A DNA stretch of 64,000 bases from Armigeres subalbatus. Taxonomy: Eukaryota; Arthropoda; Insecta; Diptera; Culicidae. Of the stretch, positions 10,215 to 23,751 are shown piece by piece. Below the pieces are notes generated by a model that was not told where the DNA came from, did no database searches, and saw only the letters and a program-made list of their open reading frames with translations. Position numbers and translations under genes: made by a program. Each line of letters begins with the position of its first letter. Within the stretch, counting starts at the first letter, position 1. The stretch covers positions 367,435,925 to 367,499,924 of the forward strand of contig NC_085141.1 in the NCBI RefSeq assembly GCF_024139115.2, in the 5' to 3' direction.

Positions 10215-12300
10215 CGCGACAATACAATAAGTCTCACTTACCAATTTATGCGAGCACCACTCGTGTTCATTCAAAAATTCATAACAATAACTCGTACTGA
10301 GCACTTTATGCGAGCACCACTCGCGCTCTTTACGAAAAGCAACACTAAGTTGCACTGAGCACTTTATGCGAGCACCACTCGCGCTCATTCAAACATTCAT
10401 AACAATAACTCGTACTGAGCACTTTATGCGAGCACCACTCGCGCTCTTTACGAAGATCAGCAACACTAAGTTGCACTGAGCACTTTATGCGAGAACCACT
10501 CGCGCTCATTCAAAAATTCATAACAATAACTCGTACTGAGCACTTTATGCGAGCACCACTCGCGCTTTTTACGAAAATTAGCAACACTAAGTTGCACTGA
10601 GCACTTTATGCGAGCACCACTTGCGCTCATTCAAAAATTCATAACAATAACTCCTACTGAGCACTTTATGCGAGCACCACTCGCGCTCTTTACGAAGATC
10701 AGCAACACTAAGTTGCATTGAGTACTTTATGCGAGCACCACTTGCGCTCATTCAAAAATTCATAACAATAACTCGTACTGAGCACTTTATGCGAGCACCA
10801 CTCGCGCTCTTTACGAAAATTAGCAACACTAAGTTGCACTGAGCACTTTATGCGAGCACCACTCGCGCTCATTCAAAAATTCATAACAATAACTCGTACT
10901 GAGCACTTTATGCGAGCACCACTCGCGCTCTTTACGAAGATCAGCAACACTAAGTTGCACTGAGCACTTTATGCGAGCACCACTCGCGCTCATTCAAAAA
11001 TTCATAACAATAACTCGTACTGAGCACTTTATGCGAGCACCACTCGCGCTCTTTACGAAAAGCAACACTAAGTTGCACTGAGCACTTTATGCGAGCACCA
11101 CTCGCGCTCATTCAAACATTCATAACAATAACTCGTACTGAGCACTTTATGCGAGCACCACTCGCGCTCTTTACGAAGATCAGCAACACTAAGTTGCACT
11201 GAGCACTTTATGCGAGAACCACTCGCGCTCATTCAAAAATTCATAACAATAACTCGTACTGAGCACTTTATGCGAGCACCACTCGCGCTTTTTACGAAAA
11301 TTAGCGACACTAAGTTGCACTGAGCACTTTATGCGAGCACCACTTGCGCTCATTCAAAAATTCATAACAATAACTCGTACTGAGCACTTTATGCGAGCAC
11401 CACTCGCGCTCTTTACGAAAATTAGCAACACTAAGTTGCACTGAGCACTTTATGCGAGCACCACTCGCGCTCATTCAAACATTCATAACAATAACTCGTA
11501 CTGAGCACTTTATGCGAGCACCACTCGCGCTCTTTACGAAGATCAGCAACACTAAATTGCACTGAGCACTTTATGCGAGCACCACTCGCGCTCATTCAAA
11601 AATTCATAACAATAACTCGTACTGAGCACTTTATGCGAGCACCACTCGCGCTCTTTACGAAGATTAGCAACACTAAGTTGCACTGAGCACTTTATGCGAG
11701 CACCACTCGCGCTCATTCAAAAATTCATAACAATAACTCGTACTGAGCACTTCATGCGAGCACCACTCGCGCTCTTTACGAAGAATAGCAACACTAAGTC
11801 GCAACACTGAGCACTTCATGCGAGCACCACTCGCGCTCATTCAAAAATTCATAACAATAACTCGTATTGAGCACTTCATGCGAGCACCACTCGCGCTCTT
11901 TACGAAGACTAGCAACACTAAGTTGCACTGAGCACTTCATGCGAGCACCACTCGCGCTCTTTACGAAGACTAGCAACACTAAGTTGCACTGAGCACTTTA
12001 TGCGAGCACCACTCGCGCTCATTCAAAACATCATAACAATAAGTCGTACTGAGCACTTTATGCGAGCACCACTCGCGCTCTTTACGAAGAATAGCAACAC
12101 TAAGTCGCAACACTGAGCACTTCATGCGAGCACCACTCGCGCTCATTCAAAAATTCATAACAATAACTCGTACTGAGCACTTTATGCGAGCACCACTCGC
12201 GCTCTTTACGAAGAATAGCAACACTAAGTTGCAGTAAGCACTTTATGCGAGCACCACTCGCGCTCATTCAAAACATCATAACAATAACTCGTACTCACTC
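10215..12300. repeat. ~121-bp dimeric satellite array
   Basis: Two half-units alternate. Both begin GAGCACTTTATGCGAGCACC then ACTCGCGCTC (30 bp). They differ in the second half: one continues TTTACGAAGATCAGCAACAC (about 61 bp in all), the other ATTCAAAAATTCATAACAAT (60 bp). About 17 dimers are present. The shared box contains the inverted motif GCGAG-CACCA-CTCGC. Diagnostic variants recur 723 bp apart (TACGAAAAGC at 10331 and 11054; GAGAACC at 10491 and 11214; ACTTGCGC near 10620 and 11343), so blocks of six dimers were duplicated together. Frames found here are periodicity artefacts. Confidence 0.95.
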
Positions 12301-13199
12301 ACGCTTATTCAAATATACATAATACTAAGTCGTACTAAACACATTTTATTAATACTGGTATCAAAAATGATACCACTACCAGGAAAAGTTTCGTTTGGTA
12401 GCCATGAACAGCCCTATACGTGTGCTTGGGCCTACCTTTTCTTTTTTTTTTTTTGGAAGTACAAGTTTGTGGGTTTGATCGAAGAAATAATTCCGTCCAT
12501 TGATTTGCTTAAGTTGGTTTCAAAATATGGGACCAACCTAAGAAAATGTCCATGCATTGAAAAATTGTAGCATCTGTAAGAAAAACACTAATCTCTTTTT
12601 TTTTACATTTCATAGTTTTCTATGCGAAAAAAAAGATGTACCGCACGCCTATAAAGAAAAGTTTAACAACTGAAAAAACAATTAACATCTCATTCTTTCA
12701 TCGTTTTAACATTTTTTTTTTAAACTCTCAAATGGACCAACGATTTCAAATCACTTTTAGAGTGTAACCAGTAGTGATTCAGTCTCGTTGCACACCCTCG
12801 GACTCCAGTCTAGTTTGAATATGAGGTAAAATAGAACAAACTCATTGGCTTCTCCAGCAGGGTTTTATTCATGTTTGAAACTTGTTTCCATTAAATGAAA
12901 CTACTATGCTGCTGCTAAGAAAGGCGCCGCAACGCAAAATGGATTGATCCGTACATAAAATGAAGCATTCATACACCAAAACAATTGAAAAATAATTGAA
13001 TCTCGTGATTCTTTAGTGGTTCAAATCTGCAGAAAATAACAGGTCCAGTTTTAATTCATTTTCTAAAATTTACTCACCCAATGTCCAAGTATTCGACCAC
13101 ATCACTTCCACTTGCACAAACAATTCAATATCTTTATGGGTGCTCCCGCTTGCTCAATACTACTTTTTTAAAGGCTGAAAATCCAGCAGGATCGCCAAA
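12301..13199. other. unrecognised sequence after the satellite
   Basis: No gene recognised. The satellite decays into CGTACT/TTCAAA fragments up to about 12340. A short hairpin TGGTATC-AAAAAT-GATACCA lies at about 12355-12376. Confidence 0.45.
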
Positions 13200-13419
13200 T
13201 GTGGAGTTCATCCTGACTGTTGGCAAGCGGGAGCCACTTGGAACGTCTTATCGCACTGTTTGTTCACTGAATATGTCGGACGACACATTCCCCGATTGCT
13301 GTGATTGCTGATGATGTGACTCTAAGTTGTGGTTCACATTAGGCCTACTTCGATGGTTTCAAAGCAATTGAATATATGATTTATGTAGTAAACGGCAAGT
13401 ACTGTTTCACTGCCACACA
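13200..13419. repeat. 220-bp duplicated segment, copy 2
   Basis: Direct repeat of 8678-8897 with no difference that I can see. The two copies flank the dimeric satellite array. Confidence 0.85.
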
Positions 13420-15739
13420 CACTCTATGCCAAAAAATGTGAAGCATATAATAAACATTTGCACTACAAGCCTGACGTTGCGTCAAATCCGACTCGTTATT
13501 TTTACAAATAGGATTACCTAAAAATTTAGTAAAAGCTACTTTTCGTTTTCTGTTGAACATTCCTAACAAAACACTAAAGACGTTATATAGAAGAAAACAA
13601 AATCAAGGGTTCTTTGAGTTCCTATGATCGTGAGACTTTAAAACAGTCGAAAAAACAACTTTCACTTTGCAAAAAGTATTTTTCATGACTCTCATCCACT
13701 TGATATGAAACGCGACTCATTTTGAAGTACTTTAATCATCAACTTGACGCCCCCTATCTCGTTCATATTTAAATTAATGACTCCTCGATAGCGACGACAA
13801 GCGAGTACCGCCTCCGCTCATCACCCGTCGATTAGAAGCCTCTATTCGTGGATAATAGACCTCCAAATAATAAAAAATCATATCCCAAGCCCCTGCACAA
13901 ACGGAGAGTACACAATGAAACAAAAGTTACCGAAAAAATGCCCCTGCCTACTTTCCGCGAGCCGTCGACATTTCACCGACAGCGAAATAAACGTTCTAAA
14001 ATAAGGTATAAAATCGTAATCATTTTCATAATTTTTAAATGGACAAAAATTTATCTCAAGTTTTTTATATCAAATTTCCGGTATTTGCTGAGCGAATATA
14101 AATCCTTGATTTTACATTGAACCGAAACCATCGCAGCGGATGGAGTAACAAATTTGCTGCTGATGACGCAACAAATCCCTCCGACCTATGTCATATTATT
14201 AAATTGAATGAAAACGTTCTACATACTTTATTAGGGGACCTCTACAATCAAGTTTATTTTATCTAGGCACACGCCTCGGTAGAAAAAGAGATATCACTTG
14301 TCAGTGCGGGCTGCAGCGGCTGGCGGTTCGGTGGGCCCAAACTATCCTCCCCAGATGAGTGGAGCGAATGATTAAGCACATCTAATGATTTTTGATTTGT
14401 ATAGGCAATTAAATTTAATGGTGTTCAATTTGCTTGTTATTTATTGGTCATATTTATAGCCTCTTGTTGCGTTTGAGTTGCGACGACGACGGCTAGAGAA
14501 CGGAACGGCGCACATTCCGAGCACGCAATCACAATTTGGCTACGAATATTCGTTCGCTGTGTTGCAGAATGTTTTGCTGGTTTGATGTGATATGAGTAGA
14601 GAGCGAGCGGTGGTTTGCATTATTGTGCCTAATGTTATTCGCATTCGACATCGTTGCTGTGCATAATCAGCCTTCTTGCGATTGGACATGGGGTCAATAA
14701 CATTTTAATTTAGGCATGTGAATTTAAGAAGATTTTCCCTACACTTAAGCATAGCTTAGTTAACAATAACATATACAATGCAAGGGAAATTTATTTTTAT
14801 GGCAATGACAATGAGTTAGACTCTTCTGTTAATAATCACGCAAGCCGAATCGTATTGTGTACTAGTAGCTCTTTTAATTGTCCTTTCATCTGCTTAAGAC
14901 AGCCCTCGGAATCAAAACAGGTTTCACAAACGAAGGATAATATTAAATGTCGGACATACATCATAAACAGCGCCTACATATAATATTGTATATTGTATAG
15001 ATGGTTTGATCTCTTTTCGGATTTGCCAGCTTTCCACCACGAAAGTTTTTAAGGAACCATAGCGACATCACTCCGATAAGGAGTGATCCAGTTTGCGGAT
15101 CGGGATCTCCATTCTTAGTGTTGTATTTGATTGAAATTTTGTATCACGGTTCGAAGTGGCTGTGGAAAAGTGCAACAGAAACCTGCATGTTTGTGCAAGC
15201 ACAAAGTGATCGATTGTTAGCACGGGCAATGCCCTTGCTAATAATATGATCATTGATCAAGGAATGTAAATGCACAAACATGTTTAGTGTAAGTATAATG
15301 TTAGAAAAATGGTAAGTAATGTATGTTGAATCTAAAATGCATTTCCATTGATTGATTTTATTGAATTTTGATCCTGGAAGTGTGAATGAACTTCACATAT
15401 CCTTATGATATGTGGATGTAATCACGCGGGGCTTATTGTACACGACTATAGCTTCGGAATGCTTGCGTTCTTGAAATGGGCTATAGGAGTCACAATAGAG
15501 CTATCACCTTCTAGCCCCCGGATCTAAGATTCTTGCAATTATATAAAATCAAAATAATTGCACGAATATTCTATTCATAATGCCACTGCCAGACAGTGGG
15601 AGTTAGATTGCAATAACACACACACCATAGTGACATCACTCCTTGAATCTATGCTGTCGTCAGTGCTCACCGCCTGCCTCCAGCTCTAGCAAAAAGTTGT
15701 CTATGAAACGGCATTTTGCGTCAAGCCTTTCGTTTTATT
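13420..15739. other. unique sequence, possibly intronic or regulatory
   Basis: No gene recognised. 14280-14660 is more GC-rich and mixed in composition than its surroundings (GTGCGGGCTGCAGCGGCTGG near 14305, GACGACGACGGCTAGAGAAC near 14483) and could be a regulatory segment or untranslated exon; this is a guess. A 90-codon plus frame at 13848-14120 has a basic start and a hydrophobic AT-rich end and matches no known family. Confidence 0.4.
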
Positions 15740-16831
15740 ATTCTGTATTTTTTTTTAAATTTTAAAAACTTAAAAATTAAAAAATTTAAAAATTTAAAAA
15801 TTTAAAAATTTAAAAATTTAAAAATTTAAAAATTTAAAAATTTAAAAATTTAAAAATTTAAAAATTTAAAAATTTAAAAATTTAAAAATTTAAAAATTTA
15901 CAAATTTAAAATTTTAAAATTTAAAAATTTAAAATGTAAAAATTTAAAAATTTTAAAATTTAAAAATTTAAAAATTTAAAAATTTAAAAATTTAAAAATT
16001 TAAAAATTTTAAAATTTTAAAATTTTAAAATTTAAAAATTTAAAAATTTATAACTTGAAAATTTAAAAATTTCAAAATTTAAAAATTTAAAAATTTAAAA
16101 ATTTAAAAATTTAGAAATTTAAAAATTTAAAAATTTAAAAATTTAAAAATTTAAAAATTTAAAAATTTAAAAACTTGAAAATTTAAAAATTTCAAAATTT
16201 AAAACTTTAAAAATTAAAAAATTTAAAATTTAAAAATTTAAAAATTTAAAAACTTAAAAACGTAAAAATTTAAAAATTTAAAAATTTAAAAATTTAAAAA
16301 TTTAAAAATTTAAAAATTTAAAAATTTAAAAATTTAAAAATTCAAAAATTTAAAAATTTAAAAATTTAAAAATTTAAAAATTTAAAAATTTAAAAATTTA
16401 AAAATTTAAAAATTCAAAAATTTAAAAATTTAAAAATTTAAAAATTTAAAATTTTAAAAATTTAAAAATTTGTATATTTTCAAAAAGTTAAAAATTTGAA
16501 AATATAAAAATTTAAAAATTTAAAAACGTAAAAATTTAAAAATTTAAAAATTTAAAAATTTAAAAATTTAAAAATTTAAAAATTTGAAAATTTGAAAATT
16601 TAAAAATTTGAAAATTTAAAAATTTGAAAATTTGAAAATTTGAAAATTTGAAAATATAAAAATTTAAAAATTTAAAAATTTAAAAATTTTAAAATTTAAA
16701 AATTTAAAAATTTAAAAATTTAAAAATTTAAAAATTTAAAAATTTAAAAATTTAAAAATTTAAAAATTTAAAAATTTAAAAATTTAAAAATTTAAAATTT
16801 TAAAAATTTAAAAATTTAGAAATTTAAATTT
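15740..16831. repeat. A/T octamer satellite (AAATTTAA)n, left block
   Basis: Almost uninterrupted runs of AAATTTAAAAATTTAA with a basic 8-bp period and occasional base changes (AAACTTGA, AAAACGTA, AAATTCAA). The block ends at the TA target site of a 533-bp MITE and continues on its other side. Confidence 0.97.
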
Positions 16832-16833
16832 TA

Positions 16834-17366
16834 GGGTAAAATGCCCGATAGTGGACCCCCTAGTAGCGAAATTTTGCTCTTCCTAGCATAAGGAGTGGAA
16901 ATTATCAAGATATTAATTTTGCGTGATATCTAATATCAAGCTCTGCAACTCCTCTTCACGATACATACATGAAACACGCAAATACTCAACGTTATTCGTT
17001 GAAATTAACATTTTAAAGTCTGACTGATTTTAAAGTCCTGGGGGTCCACAATAGGAAATTGTTTCCCTATAGTCGACACTTCATTCGATTTTTATGTTCC
17101 GTTTCGAAACGTTCTTCTTCCCTATTATGGACCCCCCAATATATTCCTATAATGGACACTCTCGTGTTTATTTTTTATAGAATTGTAAAAAATCATCTAA
17201 TTTTAGTTTCCATAGCATTTCCAATGCATGTAATCAAATCATAGGACTGTAAGGTAGGATCTCCCAATGGAATTTCATAGCAAAATGTTTACATTGTGCT
17301 GTAATAATGCAAAAAATGGCTGGGGGTCCACTATTGCTTGGGGGTCCACTATTGGGCACTTTACCC
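16834..17366. mobile_element. 533-bp MITE with GGGTAAAATGCCC termini, copy 1
   Basis: The left end GGGTAAAATGCCCGATAGTG and right end CACTATTGGGCACTTTACCC are inverted repeats of about 27 bp with few mismatches, flanked by TA (16832-16833, 17367-17368). It sits inside the A/T satellite. The interior carries several more copies of a GGACCCCC / TATAATGGACACT-like motif. No transposase. TA duplication suggests Tc1/mariner-type mobilisation. Confidence 0.88.
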
Positions 17367-17368
17367 TA

Positions 17369-20290
17369 AATAAAAATTAAAAATTTAAAAATTTAAAAAT
17401 TTAAAAATTTAAAAATTTAAAAATTTAAAAATTTAAAAATTTAAAAATTTAAAAATTTAAAAATTTAAAAATTTAAAAATTTAAAAATTTAAAAATCTAA
17501 AAATTTAAAAATTTAAAAATTTAAAAATTTAAAAATTTAAAAATTTAAAAATTTAAAAATTTAAAAATTTAAAAATTTAAAATTAAAAAAGCCTAAAAAT
17601 TTAAAAATTTGAAATTTTAAAACATAAACATTTTAAAATTTAAATGCTTTAAAAATTTAAAAATTTGAAATTTTGAAAATCTAAAAATTTTAAAATTTTA
17701 AAATTTAAAAATTTAAAAATTTAAAATTTAAAATTTAAAAATTTAAAATTTAAAATTTAAAATTTAAAATTTAAAATTTAAAATTAAAAATTTAAAAATT
17801 TAAAAATTTAAAATTTCAAAATTTCAAAATTTCAAAATTTCAAAATTTCAAAATTTCAAAATTTCAAAATTTCAAAATTTCAAAATTTAAAAATTTAAAA
17901 ATTTAAAAATTTAAAAATTTAAAAATTTAAAAATTTCAAAATTTCAAAATTTCAAAATTTCAAAATTTCAAAATTTCAAAATTTCAAAATTTCAAAATTT
18001 CAAAATTTCAAAATTTCAAAATTTCAAAATTTCAAAATTTAAAAATTTGAAAGTTTAAAAAATTAGAAATTTAAAAATATAAAAATTTAAAAAATTAAAA
18101 ATATAAAAATTTAAAAATTTAAAAATTTAAAAATTTAAAAATTTAAAAATTTCAAAATTTAAAAATTTAAAAATTTAAAAATTTAAAAATTTAAAAATTT
18201 AAAAATTTAAAAATTTAAAAATTTAAAAATTTAAAAATTTAAAAATTTAAAAATTCAAAAATTCAAGAATTTAAAAATTTAAAAATTTAAAAATTTAAAA
18301 ATTTAAAGATTTAAAAATTTAAAAATTTAAAAATCTAAAATTTTTTGAAATTTTAAATTTATACATTTAAAAATTTATACATTTAAAAAATTAAAAATAT
18401 AAAAATTGAAAAATTGAAAAATTTAAAAATTTAAAAATTAGAAATCTAAAAATTTAAAAATTTAAAAATTTAGAAATTTAAGAATTTAAAAATTTAAAAA
18501 TTTAAAAATCTAAAAATTTAAAAATTTAAAAATTTAAAAATTTAAAAATTTAAAAATTTAAAAATTTAAAAATTTAAAAATTTCAAAATTTCAAAATTTC
18601 AAAATTTAAAAATTTTAAGTTTAAAATTAAAATTAAAATTTAAAAATTTAAAATTTAAAATTTAAAATTTAAAAATTTAAAATTTAAAATTTAAAATTTA
18701 AAATTTAAAATTTAAAATTTAAGAATTTAAGAATTTAAAATTTAAAATTTAAAATTTAAAATTTAAAAATTTAAAATTTAAAAATTTAAAAATTTAAAAA
18801 TTTAAAATTTAAAATTTAAAAATTTATAAACTTGAAATTTAAACTTAAAAATTTAAAATTTAAAATTTCAAAATTTAAAAATTTAAAAATTTAAAAATTT
18901 AAAAATTTAAAAATTTAAAAATTTCAAAATTTCAAAATTTCAAAATTTCAAAATTTCAAAATTTCAAAATTTCAAAATTTCAAAATTTCAAAATTTCAAA
19001 ATTTCAAAATTTCAAAATTTCAAAATTTAAAAATTTGAAAGTTTAAAAAATTAGAAATTTAAAAATATAAAAATTTAAAAAATTAAAAATATAAAAATTT
19101 AAAAATTTAAAAATTTAAAAATTTAAAAATTTAAAAATTTAAAAACTTGTTATTTAAATTTTAAAATTTAAAATTCAAAATTCAAAAATTTAAAATTTAA
19201 AATTTAAAATTTAAAAATTTAAAATTTAAAATTTAAAAATTCAAGAATTTAAAAATTTAAAATTTAAAATTTAAAAATTTAAAATTTAAAATTTAAAATT
19301 TAAAATTTAAAGAATTAAAATTTAAAATTTAAAATTTAAAGATTTAAAAATTTAAAAATTTAAAAATTTAAAAATTAAAAAATTTAAAAATTTAAAAATC
19401 TAAAATTTTTTGAAATTTTAAATTTATACATTTAAAAAATTAAAAATATAAAAATTGAAAAATTGAAATTTAAAGAATTAAAAATTTAAAAATTTAAAAA
19501 TTTAAAGATTTAAAAATTTAAAAATTTAAAAATTTAAAAATTAAAAAATTTAAAAATTTAAAAATCTAAAATTTTTTGAAATTTTAAATTTATACATTTA
19601 AAAATTTATACATTTAAAAAATTAAAAATATAAAAATTGAAAAATTGAAAAATTTAAAAATTTAAAAATTAGAAATCTAAAAATTTAAAAATTTAAAAAT
19701 TTAAAAATTTAAAAATTTAAAAATTTAAAAATTTAAAAATTTTAAAATTTCAAAATTTCAAAATTTCAAAATTTAAAAATTTAAAAATTTAAAAAATTAA
19801 AAATTTAAAAATTTAAAAATTTAAAAATTTAAAAATTTAAAAATTTAAAAATTTAAAAATTTAAAAATTTTAAAATTTTAAAGTTTTAAAATTAAAAAAT
19901 TTAAAAATTCAAAAATTTGAAAATTTGAAAATTTAAAAATTTGAAAATTTAAAAATTTAAAAACTTAAAAATTAAAAAAATTAAAATTAAAAAAATTTAA
20001 AAATTAAAAATTTCAAAATTTCAAAATTTCAAAATTTCAAAATTTCAAAATTTCAAAATTTCAAAATTTCAAAATTTCAAAATTTCAAAATTTCAAAATT
20101 TCAAAATTTAAAAATTTAAAAATTTAAAAATTTAAAAATTTAAGAATTTAGGAATTTAAGAATTTTAAAATTTTAAAGTTTCAAAATTTTAAGATTTAAA
20201 AATTTAAAAATTTAAAAATTTAAAGATTTGAAAATTTAAAAATTTAAAAATTTAAAAATTTTCAAATTTCAAAATTTCAAAATTGTAAAA
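17369..20290. repeat. A/T octamer satellite, right block with sub-blocks
   Basis: This continues the octamer satellite. TTTAAAAA units alternate with pure runs of TTTCAAAA (about 17813-17885, 17935-18037, 18918-19025, 20005-20105) and shorter TTTAAAA units. Marker segments recur: AAAGTTTAAAAAATTAGAAA at about 18050 and 19034, and AAATCTAAAATTTTTTGAAA at about 18331, 19395 and 19563. Segments of several hundred to about 985 bp were therefore duplicated inside the array. Confidence 0.96.
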
Positions 20291-23200
20291 TTAATTTTAG
20301 CGACGAAACACTGAAGACAGACTTACTGTTGAGGTCGAAATACGTGTACAATGAAGTAGTGGGATTGAATGGAATTATACAAACACGTCTTATGACAAGT
20401 AAATATATTCCACTAAAAGCTTAAAATAATTTTTGTACCAGGATAGTTTCGAGATCCTTCAACTGATTTTGTTGAATTTGAAAAGCGTTTGACCGCATGA
20501 AAATTGATTTGGCTTTGGTTTGAAATTTGAACAGCCAATCAAACGGGGAAATGCCACGCAGATTTGTAGCCTGTAATAAAATGCAATGGTGTAGATGTCG
20601 AATGATTATTTTCGTTTGTTCCATTCTTGATAATTGCACTCCATTGTAAGAGCCGCAACTACGTTCTCCGAAGCCACTTGGCTTGAAATGGATAGTAAAA
20701 GAATATTACCACCTTGCAGTTTCGTATGAACATGACGCTCTGGCACTTACTGGTGGGAGTGCACCAAGAGAGAACCATGAGCAATTGAATGCAACAGCAC
20801 AACCATTGCTTTGAAACAATTCCGCACAGCTGATACAATCGCAAAAATTAAAACTCCCAGCACTGAATGGATGGAATTTTAAAAATTTTCCTTCCTCAAT
20901 TTTTAACGGGAGAAAAAACAATACGGAATGAAAGTTTGTTCCTGGGGGTAAAATGCAGCGTAAATAGTAGTGCTTGCGCAACTATTCCCAACTTCACAGT
21001 TTTCGCTTTTTATATTTTCAAAACGATCCTCAGCAGGACGGTGTGCCATTTCTGCTTCATGTAGTGGCGTTCGTCGGTCGGCTATGTACGTTCCCATACC
21101 CACACTAGCCTCAACATACGATGATTGTGTTTTTCTCACGGGTGCATTCTGCTTGCTCTGGGGGAGGAAGGAAAACACCGATGAACGGAAAATAAAAGTA
21201 AAAATTGGGAAACACACAGGAATCGACCCAGTAACGAAAAGTTAGTTTTGAATGCTCCATAACCGTATTTTTCGAGTCGTTCGGCTTGAAATTGCTACCA
21301 CTGACTGGGGAGCTCAACATTCAAGGAAAAGTAGATCTGTGTTGAAAATAATAGTAACGAGAGTTGCTGTCAAAGCACTAAACATCATTTTCTTCTGCAT
21401 AAAATCAATTGAACATACAAAATGACAAAAATCTTTTCTCTATATAATCATTTGAACACATTATTTGCGTGTTAATATTTGCGATAAACAGTTCTCGCGC
21501 CATACTTCATGTATTTGGAAAACGAATTTTGAATTTTCAACCAAAACCGGGAAGGACGAATGCTAACACACAGCTACAACGCATTGAGAGGAAATTTCGT
21601 CCCTGTATCAATAAATAGGCGCCAAGCGTCGAAGGGAAGTAAATTCGTCATCGTTTCAACTACTGACTGCCATACTGAACCGGTGGTGTTGAAGCGCAAT
21701 TTCCCGCGTTGCGAACCAGAATTTAATTTGTTTTCATTTCTATTCGCGAATAGTGTTTTTTTTTTTCACTCCGAACCAACCCGCCGAGGAATTTCAATCG
21801 AACGTGTTTGCGGCAATGAAAAGGGATTTCGATCGTCAGGCTCGATATGCGCGCGTGTGGTGGGTTCGAACGAGCGTGCCGTCGTGTCGCTTCGGTGTTG
21901 GTTTGTAATTAATTCCGTTTTTCAGAACGCGCAGAACTCTACGGGACTCGAGTCTTTTCACCAAAAACTAAGCAGCATTCAGCAAAACGAACGTGCTTAT
22001 ATGAAGGGATACGGTACGAATGTGTCCTATTCACGTCCCGGCGCCAACATCCGAGGGATTGGAATTTGTGTGGAAAAATGGATTAATGAAAACTTCGACG
22101 TCGTCACCGCTTCGGATAGTTTCGTCGCCGTCACGGCCGTGATCCATCTGCACAGTTTTCATTTATCGTGATACATACTAACTAACTGCAGGGTCGGCTG
22201 TAGTTTGCGAGCATATATAGGGAGAAGGCCTACTTCACTGTACTGCGGTGTTACTGTTCCGTCCTCTACACTTCCTATTACTGTCCCGTTCTCCATTGCT
22301 CAGTCGACTTTATCTCAGCATCACTTTACTAGAACCAGAGATGAGCCAGCCGCGTGATTCCAAATCGCTCTATTAAAGACAAAAAAAAACTTTACTAGAA
22401 ATCTAGAAATGTATAAAAGTCTACAAATTAAGTAAATGCAATGAGGATTGGGAGCTGAATTAGGGGTGGACTCATTTCTATAATCACTTTAATTTCAATC
22501 TCACGAACAATTCTTCAAAATTATTACGAATACTTCGGTTAAAATTTCCTTTTCGGAAAAGTAGCGAGCCGGCTCTGATCGAAAGCGAACATGCTGCTGG
22601 AAAAGATGACGCTATTCCCGCCGCCGGAATGTGGTGGTAAATTGAGCGCTGGGTCGAGTTTTGGGAATTTGGTACCACAACGTGCTCAGGGATTGATTAT
22701 GGAATGTGGCCGCTTACTTCCCTTACTTCACGGCACCCCATAACAGTGTTGAATCTTTCAAAAAAGAGAAACAGAATGATTGAAAATGTGTACCCTTCTG
22801 GTTGTTTCACCCAATCTGGAGTAGGAGGACACCGGAAAGCTGCCTAATCTTCGATCACACGTGTAACAGTCACCCCGACCATCGATCGTAACGGAACCGC
22901 AAATTACCCCATCGAGTGGAATCAGTGTTCCGTGCCGTCATATTACTGTGTGCGTCCTATTTTCGCCATTGATTCGCGGGTATCTGGATCTGGATCGAAA
23001 ACATGCATAGTTTGGATCGTAGTACGGCGAAATTGTAGAACGGAAAGGTTGGAACGCTTCCCGGACAGACTAACTTGAGTAGCAAAAAATATGTAGTATG
23101 CACAAAAGTTTATTTTATGAGTTGTCTTTCAAATAAGACCCTTAGTGTATTAAAAGGAAAAAAATACAGCTGAACGAAACGAGCATTTTAGTTTAAAATA

Positions 23201-23749
23201 AATTTAAGATGATTATTAAGGATGCGTGGAGAAAAGAAAGCTCTGTAAAAAAAAAACAAATTATTTATTTTATTCATCGGAAATAAAACTTGGAAGTAGA
23301 TGTACTTAACATAATTAAATGCGCATCCCGTTAAAAAAATATATTTAATTTTCAGTATGACATGTTTGTTCAATGCGGCAATAAAGTACATTGGCTATTT
23401 TGGCAATAAAGATTATTCCGTTAAATCTATTTATATAAAACAGTGCTGCATTTACGACAAATATTTCCCATGGAAATTTAAAAAGAATGCCTCTTTAAAA
23501 AACCTCAAATTAGCTTCACCGATTTTGTTTTGAAAACTCATGAAGTTTGACATGTCGCACGCTGACTTACTGAAGTGCTGAATCAGTGCTCCAACGGGTG
23601 CCAAAAAATCTATCCCAGTACTGCAATATCGTCGGTACCAATTGGCTGTTCAAAAACATTAGTCCGTTTCCAGAAACTTGACATCTGATCGATAGCTTTG
23701 AAAAGTCGAGTGTTACAATCGATCGAGAAAGTAATGATACTTTAGTGAC
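20291..23749. other. unique sequence, possible regulatory or 5' untranslated region
   Basis: This is non-repetitive and locally GC-richer (20640-21340, 21560-22180, 22800-23050). A 203-codon open frame (21560-22171, plus strand) has no recognisable domain. Its composition (TTTTTTTTTTTCACTC run, many rare-looking junctions) looks like untranslated DNA, so I do not call it a gene. A TATATATAG box at about 22215 with GC-rich flanks could be a promoter. Nothing firm can be assigned. Confidence 0.4.
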
Positions 23750-23751
23750 TA

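Noticed and set aside
10200..11979. Short Cys/Ser-rich minus frames in the dimeric satellite
   Set aside because: They repeat with the satellite period and end at random unit variants.
21860..21880. GGTTCGAAC resembling a tRNA B box
   Set aside because: No A box, no cloverleaf arms and no T-run terminator at the right distance.
21560..22171. 203-codon plus-strand frame
   Set aside because: No recognisable domain, contains a long T run translated as Phe, uneven composition; more likely open by chance in GC-richer DNA.
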